From an uncultured Lactobacillus sp. (GTDB taxonomy: Bacteria > Bacillota > Bacilli > Lactobacillales > Lactobacillaceae), in contig CAJLBJ010000001.1 in NCBI GenBank assembly GCA_905204935.1, forward strand, positions 124,001-188,000: a stretch of 64,000 nucleotides of DNA. Reading direction: 5' to 3'. The notes below the pieces were generated by a model that saw nothing but the letters and a program-made list of their open reading frames with translations, was not told the DNA's origin and did not search any database. Below are positions 8,738 to 16,685 of the stretch, in pieces (the stretch's first letter is position 1; each line of letters starts with the position of its first letter). The position numbers were made by a program, and so were the translations under genes.

Positions 8738-8755
8738 GGCGCTTTTAAACGCTAA

Positions 8756-9115
8756 TTATTTTGCTAAAGCTTTCTTTGCTTCATCAACAAGAGCTGTAAA
8801 TGCAGCTGCATCACTGATTGCAAGATCAGCCAACATCTTGCGGTTAACATCGATGTTAGCAAGTTTCAAACCATGCATTAACTTACTGTAGCTGATATCG
8901 TTCATACGAGCAGCAGCGTTGATACGAGCAATCCATAATTTACGGAAGTTTGATTTTGTCTTACGACGATCGCGGAATGCATACAAGTATGACTTCATAA
9001 CTTGTTGCTTAGCTACCTTAAATTGGATGTGCTTTGCACCGCGGTATCCTTTAGCTAATTTGATCATTTTTTTACGACGTTGACGCGTAACTGTACCGCC
9101 TTTAACACGTGACAT
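8756..9115 (-). CDS. rplT: 50S ribosomal protein L20
   Basis: 119 residues beginning [20 protein letters not shown], the highly basic rRNA-binding N-terminal helix of L20. L20 is an early 50S assembly protein and in low-GC Gram-positives also the repressor of its own operon, binding the leader ahead of infC. Here a leader with a terminator hairpin is found at 10000-10150. The gap from rpmI is 121 bases, longer than usual in this operon, with no clear promoter. Confidence 0.98.
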   Translation of the reverse strand: MSRVKGGTVTRQRRKKMIKLAKGYRGAKHIQFKVAKQQVMKSYLYAFRDRRKTKSNFRKLWIARINAAARMNDISYSKLMHGLKLANIDVNRKMLADLAISDAAAFTALVDEAKKALAK

Positions 9116-9236
9116 GAAAATTCCTCCTTAAAAATCACTCAACCTACTGGCTGAATCTACCCACTCTTGGGCCTCTTTATCTGTGTACTGTCTAGTACTT
9201 CAAATCGCTTAAGTGCGTTAAGAATTCAAATGAAAA

Positions 9237-9437
9237 TTATTTCATTTGGGAAAGCATTTGCTTGATACGTTTCATATCTGAAGCAGATACCATTGATGCC
9301 TTACGTAATTGACGGCGTTGTTTCTTTGTCTTGCCGTGGAAACGGTGAGATGTGAAAGCACGAGAACGCTTCAAACCACCATTTCCTGTACGCTTAAAGC
9401 GCTTTGCTGATGCGCGGTGTGTTTTTTGTTTTGGCAT
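9237..9437 (-). CDS. rpmI: 50S ribosomal protein L35
   Basis: 66 residues, [20 protein letters not shown], the standard L35 sequence with a basic [20 protein letters not shown] core. It lies between infC and rplT. The ribosome binding site is AGGAGGAAGATCA. Confidence 0.98.
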   Translation of the reverse strand: MPKQKTHRASAKRFKRTGNGGLKRSRAFTSHRFHGKTKKQRRQLRKASMVSASDMKRIKQMLSQMK

Positions 9438-9466
9438 AATTGATCTTCCTCCTATGATGATAAAGC

Positions 9467-9985
9467 CTATTCTTTTTCGGCTTTAGGTGCTAGCATTAAA
9501 AACATGCTGCGACCATCCATTTTTGCTTTCGATTCAACTGTTGCAACATCTTGTGTTTCATCAGCGAACTTATTAAGAACGTCGCGGCCGATCTCTTTAT
9601 GAGTAATTGCACGACCCTTGAAGCGGATGGAAACTTTCACTTTGTCCCCTTTTGCTAGGAACTTGCGCGCGTTCTTCATCTTCGTATTGAAGTCATTCGT
9701 GTCGATCGTTGGGCTCAAGCGGACTTCTTTAATATTAACCACTTTTTGCTTTTTACGAGCTTCACGTTGTTTCTTCTGCAACTCAAAACGATACTTCCCA
9801 TAATCCATAATCTTGGCAACGGGTGGCTTCGCTTTTGGTGCAACTAAAACAAGATCTAAGTTAGCTTGTTCAGCTAAATTCAAGGCTTCTTGCTTGGTCT
9901 TGATTCCAAGCTGCTCACCATCGTCTCCAATCAAGCGGAGTTCTTTGGCGCGAATACCTTCGTTAACCATCTTATCAACTGCTAT
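9467..9985 (-). CDS. infC: Translation initiation factor IF-3, read from a non-canonical ATA start
   Basis: IF-3 keeps 30S subunits free and proofreads the initiator codon. The body ([20 protein letters not shown] ... [16 protein letters not shown] ... [19 protein letters not shown]) is unmistakable. The first ATG at 9970 is not the likely start: it lies 22 bases from the ribosome binding site. GGAGGTG (9993-9999) is seven bases ahead of an in-frame ATA at 9985, which gives [10 protein letters not shown] and a 172-residue protein. An in-frame TGA at 9994-9992 closes the frame upstream, leaving ATA as the best candidate. Rare start codons on infC are known in other bacteria, where IF-3 discriminates against them and so limits its own synthesis. 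Confidence 0.95.
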   Translation of the reverse strand: MAVDKMVNEGIRAKELRLIGDDGEQLGIKTKQEALNLAEQANLDLVLVAPKAKPPVAKIMDYGKYRFELQKKQREARKKQKVVNIKEVRLSPTIDTNDFNTKMKNARKFLAKGDKVKVSIRFKGRAITHKEIGRDVLNKFADETQDVATVESKAKMDGRSMFLMLAPKAEKE

Positions 9986-9999
9986 GGCGTTTCACCTCC

Positions 10000-10150
10000 A
10001 TTAAAATTCAGGAGAAAATGCAGAAAAAAAGGTGTTTTGCAGTTGCAAAACACCCATAAATCCGTATTAAACGGAAATTAATTTCGTAATTCTGCCCGGG
10101 AGCTTGAACTCTCTAGGCGAGAAGCGGGTGCTTCTGCTTTTTTCTCAACT
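10000..10150 (-). ncRNA. L20-type leader RNA with attenuator, upstream of infC
   Basis: The 5' untranslated region of infC is about 150 bases and structured. Its 3' part is a strong intrinsic terminator: GGTGTTTTGCA pairs with TGCAAAACACC (10031-10054), followed by seven T on the minus strand (10024-10030), before the infC ribosome binding site. The upstream part holds complementary segments (AGCAGAAGCACCCGCTTCT and CTAGAGAGTTCAAGCTCCCGGG). In Bacillus-type bacteria this position carries the L20 leader, in which L20 binding stabilises premature termination. The match here is by position and architecture. Confidence 0.75.
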
Positions 10151-10155
10151 GTTAA

Positions 10156-10184
10156 ATCATAACAAGTTTTAAATCATAAGTCAA
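10156..10184 (-). promoter_or_regulatory. Promoter of infC-rpmI-rplT
   Basis: Minus strand TTGACT (10179-10184), 17-base spacer, TATGAT (10156-10161). It begins within 15 bases of the thrS stop codon. No terminator was seen between thrS and this promoter. Confidence 0.75.
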
Positions 10185-10197
10185 GCAAAAATTCAGA

Positions 10198-12147
10198 TTA
10201 ATCTTCACGACTATATGTTTCAATGTCATGATTTAAAATTTGCATAAACTCATCAAACGTCATTGTTTCAGTCTTTTCTTGACCATACCGACGTACTGCC
10301 ACAGTGTTATTAGCTACTTCTTGATCACCAACAACTAAAGTATATGGCACTTTATTTACTTGAGCTTGACGAATCTTGTAACCCATCTTTTCGTTACGAT
10401 CATCGATACTTACACGATATTGATGGACTACTAAACGGTCACGTAAGTTCTTAGCGTAGTCAAAATGTAATTCATTTTTAACTGGAATAATTTCAACTTG
10501 TTTTGGTGCTAACCAAGTTGGAAAGGCCCCTTTGTACATTTCTGTCAAATAAGCTGTGAAACGTTCCATCGTTGAAATCACACCACGATGAATCATCACT
10601 GGACGATGTTCTTGACCATCTGCACCGATATAGTGCAAATCGAAGCGTTCTGGTAACAAGAAGTCTAATTGAATAGTTGAAAGTGTTTCTTCTCCACCTA
10701 AAGCAGTCTTTGTTTGAACGTCTAATTTAGGACCGTAAAAGGCAGCTTCACCTTCTGCTTCAAAGTATTCTAAGCCCATGTCATCCATAGCTTTCTTTAA
10801 CATACTTTGAGATTTTTCCCACATTTCATCATCGTCAAAATATTTTTCAGTATTTTGCGGATCACGATAACTCAAACGGAAACGATAATCAGTAATATTG
10901 AAATCATGATACACGTCAACCATCAATTGCAAAATTTTCTTAAATTCATCTTCAATTTGATCAAGTGTCACAAAAGTATGACCATCATTTAAAGTCATTT
11001 CACGTACACGTGATAAACCTGTTAGCGCACCAGACTTTTCATAGCGATGCATCATCCCTAATTCGGCTAAGCGTAATGGTAATTCACGGTATGAACGTTT
11101 ATGATGCTTGTAAACTTGGATATGTGATGGACAGTTCATTGGACGTAATTCCAACAATTCCCCGTCACCCATATCCATTGGCGGAAACATATCATCACGA
11201 TAATGATCCCAGTGACCAGATTGTTTATACAAGTTAACATTAGCCAAGATTGGAGTATAAACATGATCATATCCTGAGCTAACTTCCTTGTCGATAATAT
11301 AACGTTCTAAAATACGACGAATTGTTGCCCCATTTGGCATCCAATATGGTAAACCAGCTCCTACAGATGGATCAACAAAGAATAAATCTAAATCATTACC
11401 AATCACACGATGATCACGTTCATGTGCTTCTTTTTGACGTTGTAATTCATCCTCTAAATCTTTTTGTTTAAAGAAAGCTGTCCCGTAAATACGTTGTAAC
11501 ATTGGATTACTTGAAGCACCTTTCCAGTAAGCTCCTGCTACAGAAAGCAATTGGAAGACTTTGATTTGACCAGTAGAAGAAAGTTGTGCTCCTTCTGATA
11601 AATCAATAAAATCACCTTGCTTGTACACTTCAACTTGACCGTTATTAGCAGCTGCTATATCTTTAACCAATTCTTCTTGATATTTATCACCAGCAACTAA
11701 TTCTAAGGCTTGTTGTTCAGTATAAACTAAACGTTCGATTGGCAAATCAGCCTTGATGATTTCGGCCATTTTTTTGGTGATTTTTTCAAAATCAGCTTCG
11801 GCAACTTGCCCTGCTTGATTATCTGTATCATAGTAAAAACCATGTTCCGTTACATCACCTTTACCAAAATTCATTTCAGGATACAATTGATGTAAAGCAT
11901 TCGCTAATACTTGAGCTGCTGTATGCCATAAAACAACCAATGCATCTTGTGAATCTTTAGTAACAATTTGAATTGCTCCATCTTCATTTAATGGTTGATT
12001 ATAATCAACTAATTTATCATTAAATTTACCAGCTACTGCTTTTTTAGCTAAACTAATACTGATTGATTCAGCAATCTCTTTAACTGTAACACCAGCCGCA
12101 AATTCTTTCACTGCTCCATCAGGAAACGTGATTTTAATTTGTGTCAT
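10198..12147 (-). CDS. thrS: Threonyl-tRNA synthetase
   Basis: 649 residues from the ATG at 12147, which has ATTTAGGAGGGTCAAAC in front; an open frame upstream runs through the T-box leader and is not coding. Class II synthetase charging tRNA-Thr. Order: N-terminal TGS domain ([20 protein letters not shown]), editing domain with HGFYYD, catalytic core with zinc ligand in MNCPSH, motif 2 [18 protein letters not shown] and motif 3 [12 protein letters not shown], then the anticodon domain. Expression is probably controlled by the T-box leader at 12163-12394. Confidence 0.97.
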   Translation of the reverse strand: MTQIKITFPDGAVKEFAAGVTVKEIAESISISLAKKAVAGKFNDKLVDYNQPLNEDGAIQIVTKDSQDALVVLWHTAAQVLANALHQLYPEMNFGKGDVTEHGFYYDTDNQAGQVAEADFEKITKKMAEIIKADLPIERLVYTEQQALELVAGDKYQEELVKDIAAANNGQVEVYKQGDFIDLSEGAQLSSTGQIKVFQLLSVAGAYWKGASSNPMLQRIYGTAFFKQKDLEDELQRQKEAHERDHRVIGNDLDLFFVDPSVGAGLPYWMPNGATIRRILERYIIDKEVSSGYDHVYTPILANVNLYKQSGHWDHYRDDMFPPMDMGDGELLELRPMNCPSHIQVYKHHKRSYRELPLRLAELGMMHRYEKSGALTGLSRVREMTLNDGHTFVTLDQIEDEFKKILQLMVDVYHDFNITDYRFRLSYRDPQNTEKYFDDDEMWEKSQSMLKKAMDDMGLEYFEAEGEAAFYGPKLDVQTKTALGGEETLSTIQLDFLLPERFDLHYIGADGQEHRPVMIHRGVISTMERFTAYLTEMYKGAFPTWLAPKQVEIIPVKNELHFDYAKNLRDRLVVHQYRVSIDDRNEKMGYKIRQAQVNKVPYTLVVGDQEVANNTVAVRRYGQEKTETMTFDEFMQILNHDIETYSRED

Positions 12148-12162
12148 GTTTGACCCTCCTAA

Positions 12163-12394
12163 ATAAAATAAAAAGCCCCTAGCACAAAATGTACTAGGGA
12201 CGTTCATTAACGTGGTTCCACCCAAATTTAAGCCTAGTCTAAGACTAAACTCCTCAAGTCTGCTGTTAACGGAAGCAATCCGTCCTAACTTTTCATTAGG
12301 CTGTAAATGAAAGTGGTAAGTCATTATTTTAAGAAGCTTTCAGTCAAGGCTTCTTTCCCTGCAAGAATGACCGTTTGTCTTTCACATGATTTAG
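12163..12394 (-). promoter_or_regulatory. T-box riboswitch of thrS
   Basis: On the minus strand the leader contains a T-box core GGGTGGAACCACGTT (core 12211-12220), then a terminator CCCTAGTAC/GTGCTAGGG with a T run (12163-12199). The stem I region has a specifier-loop context GACTTACCACTTTC, giving an ACC (Thr) specifier at 12315-12317. Uncharged tRNA-Thr is expected to pair there and, through its 3' end, with the TGGAACC bulge, favouring the antiterminator. The specifier call is by eye. Confidence 0.9.
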
Positions 12395-12398
12395 TTTA

Positions 12399-12427
12399 AT
12401 TTAAACACTATCTATCATTTTTTGCAA
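12399..12427 (-). promoter_or_regulatory. Promoter of thrS
   Basis: Minus strand TTGCAA (12422-12427), 17-base spacer, TTAAAT (12399-12404), just ahead of the T-box leader. Confidence 0.5.
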
Positions 12428-12443
12428 GAGTTATCTGCCATTT

Positions 12444-13388
12444 TCATGAATTTCGCCAATTTTTTCCAATCATTGCACACTCATCAGCTAAAAATTTAAT
12501 ACGTTCCATCAATCTTTGGGCCTTCAATGGTTCTGAGATATCCCGATTATTAACCTCTAATGCTTGTTGTAACTCGTCTAATGAAAGGTTTGACGTAAAA
12601 AACGTTGGCAACTCTTGTTCCATACGTGCTTGCAAAACAATTGCCAAACATTCATCGCGTACCCAATTACTTGTTTCAATTGAACCAATCTCATCAAAAA
12701 TTAAAATTGGAACATCACATAATTCATTTAACAATTGGGTCGTTTGCCCATTGTTAATTGCATCTTTCATTTTTCTGACAAATTCAGGATAATACACTAT
12801 TAAAGATGAATATCCTCGTATTGCTAACTCATTAGCTAAAGTAGTCATGAAAAAAGTCTTTCCAGTCCCAAAACTACCGTACAAATATAAACCTTTATGA
12901 AATTCATAAGGTTTTTCAATGTAATGATTCAAAAAGTCCATCATTTTTGCAAAAACTATTGATCTACTTGGATTATTATCATTTGTCGTAATATCTTTAA
13001 ATCTCACTAATTTATTATGCTTAGGAGTTCGATTATTAAAAAAGCGGATTCTTTTTTTAATCTCTAGTTGACGTTGCTTTTCTAAAAACTCCGCAGTTGG
13101 CGTATAAACAACTTCTATTCTTTGATTATTTAAAACTAAGCTAGGTGTATATCCTGGTGTCATCGTTGCTTGGCCTTGAGCAAGTTGATTTTTTACTAAT
13201 ACAAACTCATATAACTTACTTTCACCACGTTTAATGATTTCTGGAGTAAGCTGGGCTTGATTATCCTTTAAAAAAGCTTTTACATCACTGTCAGGCCATA
13301 CCTTTTTTTGCATGATCTCAATGTATTTTTCAGTTAAATTTGTTTCATTTTCTAAGTACCCATTAATTTTATTTAGCAATGTCAACAC
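12444..13388 (-). CDS. dnaI: Primosomal protein DnaI (helicase loader)
   Basis: 314 residues. DnaI loads the replicative helicase DnaC at the origin and at restarted forks in Firmicutes. The AAA+ domain has Walker A YGSFGTGKT near residue 170 and Walker B LIFDEIGS; the N-terminal domain (helicase-binding) is present. The gene is 8 bases downstream of dnaB, the conserved dnaB-dnaI pair, and ends the polA-mutM-coaE-nrdR-dnaB-dnaI series. Confidence 0.96.
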   Translation of the reverse strand: MLTLLNKINGYLENETNLTEKYIEIMQKKVWPDSDVKAFLKDNQAQLTPEIIKRGESKLYEFVLVKNQLAQGQATMTPGYTPSLVLNNQRIEVVYTPTAEFLEKQRQLEIKKRIRFFNNRTPKHNKLVRFKDITTNDNNPSRSIVFAKMMDFLNHYIEKPYEFHKGLYLYGSFGTGKTFFMTTLANELAIRGYSSLIVYYPEFVRKMKDAINNGQTTQLLNELCDVPILIFDEIGSIETSNWVRDECLAIVLQARMEQELPTFFTSNLSLDELQQALEVNNRDISEPLKAQRLMERIKFLADECAMIGKNWRNS

Positions 13389-13396
13389 CTCTTTTC

Positions 13397-14683
13397 TTAT
13401 TCATCTAAACGTCTTAGTTTTTCAGCTAGTTCAGCACTGCTAGGCACATTTTCTTGTTCAATTTTAATAGATTCTGGATTTGTAGCCCACTTTGGTAATT
13501 TTCCTTTTTGACGAACAGTCTTTTTAAACGACACCGGCGTCTTAGTTTGTGCGATCTTTGCATAAAAATCTTGTACCTTGTTCATTGCTTGTTGGGCTGT
13601 CATAATGTTATTAGCCTTCATATCCGCAATAATCTTAGTGAAATATTTTTCATTGAGAACACTATATTCTTGGTTAATAATTGCATAATGAATAACAATA
13701 TTAACAACTTCAGCAGGAACCATTTTCAAGGCATTTTCAAGCAACTTAACCTCTTGAGAGCTAGCACTCTTATTTCTAATAATTTGTAAAAACATTACTG
13801 GTCGATAATACCTACATGCTTTAAGCAATTCTTGATTTTCATTATTTGATATATTTTGACTCTGTTTGACTTCAGCATTCATTACCGTTTCATCGGTAAC
13901 TTTTAATTGCCAATCATATTGCTCTTGAATTCTTTTTTCAAAGCCAGCCCAATCAATGTCGTTATCTTGAATCGACCATGAAGCTTCTAGTAACGAAACA
14001 AGCTGCTGCTCTGTCAGACCATATAAAGCCTTTAATAAAGATAAACGTTCAATTTTCGCTAAAACGACTTCATCTAAAACAAAAGAATTCTTCACCAAAT
14101 CATAAAAAAATTCTTTATCAAAATCTCCAACTATTTTGGGAAACTCAACTTGCGCTGTTTCTTCGGTCTGTGGCGCTTTTAGATTTTGTTGAAGTTGTTG
14201 TGGAGCCAACGAAAAGACATCAAGCAAATTACAACTGACTTCTGTCAAACCTTTTTCAACCGACTTAACAGTAACAAACTTATCTACCAAACACTGATAC
14301 TGCTGTTCTCCTACAAATTGTAGTAATAATAAACGTAACATATCCTCTTTAAAAAATTGAGTCGGGGTCAATGGCTTTTGAAGTTCATAAACATAATAAT
14401 TAGTTCCTTGCTTAGCATAAAATGTACGTAATAATCCTAAAGCTTCTAATTTTCTTTTAGCATCATAAAAAGCTTGCAATCCACATCCTAAAAGCATTTC
14501 TAAGTCAGATACTTTCATAATTGGTTGTTCTTTTTCTTGTGCTAAATCCCCGATTAAAGCATATAAACTAAATCCCACCGGTTCCATTAACGGTTGATAT
14601 AAACGCAAAACGAACTGCAAATCTTGATACGTTATCGGGGCAACGCTTTGCAACATCACTGTATCTTTAGGTGAAATTTTCAT
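13397..14683 (-). CDS. dnaB: Replication initiation and membrane attachment protein DnaB
   Basis: 428 residues. The Firmicutes DnaB (unrelated to E. coli DnaB helicase) works with DnaD and DnaI to place the helicase. The N-terminal winged-helix DDBH1 region (YQDLQFVLRLYQPLMEPVGF) and the C-terminal DDBH2 region with the YYRPVMFLQI-like stretch are recognisable. Residues 260-290 are polar and variable, as expected for the linker. Sits between nrdR and dnaI. Confidence 0.93.
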   Translation of the reverse strand: MKISPKDTVMLQSVAPITYQDLQFVLRLYQPLMEPVGFSLYALIGDLAQEKEQPIMKVSDLEMLLGCGLQAFYDAKRKLEALGLLRTFYAKQGTNYYVYELQKPLTPTQFFKEDMLRLLLLQFVGEQQYQCLVDKFVTVKSVEKGLTEVSCNLLDVFSLAPQQLQQNLKAPQTEETAQVEFPKIVGDFDKEFFYDLVKNSFVLDEVVLAKIERLSLLKALYGLTEQQLVSLLEASWSIQDNDIDWAGFEKRIQEQYDWQLKVTDETVMNAEVKQSQNISNNENQELLKACRYYRPVMFLQIIRNKSASSQEVKLLENALKMVPAEVVNIVIHYAIINQEYSVLNEKYFTKIIADMKANNIMTAQQAMNKVQDFYAKIAQTKTPVSFKKTVRQKGKLPKWATNPESIKIEQENVPSSAELAEKLRRLDE

Positions 14684-14702
14684 TTTGATTACTCCTACTT
14701 AG

Positions 14703-15173
14703 CTATTTTTTACCATCTTTTAATAATTCATTTAATTCAGTCGCAAATGCTTTCATATCTTTAAACTCGCGGTAAACACTAGCAAAACGAATATAAGCAA
14801 TATCATCAATCTGGGCTAATTCATCCATAACATACTTACCAATCAATCGACTGGCTATTTCGTTGCCGCCTAAATTACGAATTTTCTTTTCCACAAGCTC
14901 TACAACTTCATTTATTTTATCCATTCCGATTTGACGTTTTTGAGATGCGCGAACAATCCCTTTACGAATCTTTTCTCTGTCAAATTCTTCACGTGTACCA
15001 TCTTTTTTGATTACTAATAGTGGGGTTACTTCAATGCGTTCAAAAGTTGTAAATCTATGACCACAGTTTTCACATTCACGCCGTCTTCTGATAACTTGAC
15101 CATTATCCGCCGAGCGACTATCAATTACTCGTGAACTACCGCACTGACATTGAGGACATTTCATTTTTTTCAC
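14703..15173 (-). CDS. nrdR: Transcriptional repressor NrdR
   Basis: 156 residues. NrdR represses ribonucleotide reductase genes when (d)ATP is bound. N-terminal zinc ribbon: CPQCQCGSSRVIDSR ... CENCGHRF; then an ATP-cone domain starting VIKKDGTREEFDREKIRKG. Located between coaE and dnaB, its usual place in Bacilli. No NrdR box was searched for here, since no nrd genes are in the window. Confidence 0.97.
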   Translation of the reverse strand: MKKMKCPQCQCGSSRVIDSRSADNGQVIRRRRECENCGHRFTTFERIEVTPLLVIKKDGTREEFDREKIRKGIVRASQKRQIGMDKINEVVELVEKKIRNLGGNEIASRLIGKYVMDELAQIDDIAYIRFASVYREFKDMKAFATELNELLKDGKK

Positions 15174-15212
15174 CTCGGTTATTTAAAACTTACCTATAAT
15201 ATTTATTATAAC

Positions 15213-15815
15213 CTATTTTGTCAAATTCTTTAAGTCTAGCCATTTTTGAACCGCCAAACAAGTCTTTGACGGTTGTTGACTACTGTCGATGACAACATCT
15301 GCTAATTTTCTCTTTTGTTCATCTGGCATTTGACTTGCTATGCGTTGTCTAGCTTGTTGCATCGTCAAATTATCTCGTTTCATTACTCTTTGAATCTGTA
15401 ACTTTTCAGGAATTATTAGTACCATCACTGAATCACAAAGTTGTTGATAGTTATTTTCAAACAATAAAGGTATATCTAAGACAAGCAATCTAACATCTCT
15501 TTTTTTAGCTTCTGCAATTTCTTGCAAAAATAATGCATGTATCAAAGGACCCGTTATCTGATTTAACTGTTTTAATTTGGCTGCATCGGCAAAAACTAGT
15601 TGGCCTAATTTTTGTCGATTTAGTGTTAAATCCGCAGATAACACTTCATTTCCAAACACTGCTATGATTTCTTGCCAACCTTTTGTTTTGGGCTTAACAA
15701 CTTCTCTAGCAAGTAAGTCAGCATCAATAATTTGAGCTCCTTTAGTTTTTAAATATGCACTAACAGTTGATTTACCCGTGGCTATACCACCAGTCAATCC
15801 TAAAATATAAGTCAT
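15213..15815 (-). CDS. coaE: Dephospho-CoA kinase
   Basis: 200 residues from ATG 15815; the longer open frame begins nine codons earlier but lacks a ribosome binding site, whereas AGAAGGTGAG sits three bases before this ATG. CoaE phosphorylates the 3'-hydroxyl of dephospho-CoA, the last step of CoA synthesis. P-loop GLTGGIATGKST is at residues 5-16. The start overlaps the mutM stop by four bases (ATGA), so the pair is translationally coupled. Confidence 0.95.
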   Translation of the reverse strand: MTYILGLTGGIATGKSTVSAYLKTKGAQIIDADLLAREVVKPKTKGWQEIIAVFGNEVLSADLTLNRQKLGQLVFADAAKLKQLNQITGPLIHALFLQEIAEAKKRDVRLLVLDIPLLFENNYQQLCDSVMVLIIPEKLQIQRVMKRDNLTMQQARQRIASQMPDEQKRKLADVVIDSSQQPSKTCLAVQKWLDLKNLTK

Positions 15816-16642
15816 CGACTCACCTTCTGACATTTTGGACAAAAATGTGTTCCACGTTGACCAACAACGATTTTTTCAATCTTTGTTTGACAACGTTCAC
15901 ATGGTTGTCCTTTTTTACCATAAACATGTAAATTAAATTGAAACATTCCACTGTGCTCAAATGCATCAGTATACGAACGAATTGTTGTCCCACCGGCTTG
16001 AACGGCTAAAGCTAATTCTTCAATGATATTAGCATGTAAAACTTTAGCCTGCGCAAAAGTAATCTTATTACATAAAGTTTGCGGATGAATATTACTCATC
16101 CATAAAACTTCATCAACATAAATATTTCCCAGACCCGCAACTAAACTTTGATCAAGTAAAGCAGTCTTAATGACTTTCTTTTTCCCTTGTAACGCTTGAT
16201 AAAAATCTTTAACCTTAAAATCAGGTAAAACCGGTTCAGGTCCTAATTTACATAAACTTGTCGTGGATTCCTCTTGACCAGTTATAACTAGCTGCATTCT
16301 ACCAAATTTGCGAACATCGTTGTAGCAAAGTTTTTGACCATTATCTAGCTCAAAAACAACATGCGTATGTTTTTTTGGCTCTTGTTTACTTGGCAAAACA
16401 AAATACTTACCTTCCATACGCAAATGTGAAATCATCGTTAGGTTATTCGAAAATCTAAAAAGTAAATATTTTCCTCTTCGATCAATCTTTTCAATCACTT
16501 GTCCGACTAATTTTTCGCAAAATTCAGTAGTATCTCCAATAATGATCTTAGGATAAAAGATTTCAACCTTAGTAATTTTAGTTCCTAGGACCAATTTTTC
16601 TAAACCTGCACGGACCGTTTGAACCTCTGGTAATTCTGGCAT
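15812..16642 (-). CDS. mutM: Formamidopyrimidine-DNA glycosylase (Fpg)
   Basis: 276 residues. Removes 8-oxoguanine and formamidopyrimidines by base excision with AP-lyase activity. The catalytic N-terminus MPELPEVQTV (P2, E3) is intact, the H2TH region contains QSLVAGLGNIYVDEVLW, and the C-terminal zinc finger reads CERCQTK ... HFCPKCQ. It lies between polA and coaE, as in many Lactobacillales. Confidence 0.97.
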   Translation of the reverse strand: MPELPEVQTVRAGLEKLVLGTKITKVEIFYPKIIIGDTTEFCEKLVGQVIEKIDRRGKYLLFRFSNNLTMISHLRMEGKYFVLPSKQEPKKHTHVVFELDNGQKLCYNDVRKFGRMQLVITGQEESTTSLCKLGPEPVLPDFKVKDFYQALQGKKKVIKTALLDQSLVAGLGNIYVDEVLWMSNIHPQTLCNKITFAQAKVLHANIIEELALAVQAGGTTIRSYTDAFEHSGMFQFNLHVYGKKGQPCERCQTKIEKIVVGQRGTHFCPKCQKVSR

Positions 16643-16685
16643 AATTCAATCTACTATAAAAATATAGTTTTTCCTTTCATCAAAT

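Noticed and set aside
10198..12324. An open frame that would lengthen ThrS by 59 residues at the N-terminus
   Set aside because: The extra part translates the T-box leader; the ATG at 12147 has the only good ribosome binding site and gives the usual TGS-domain start.
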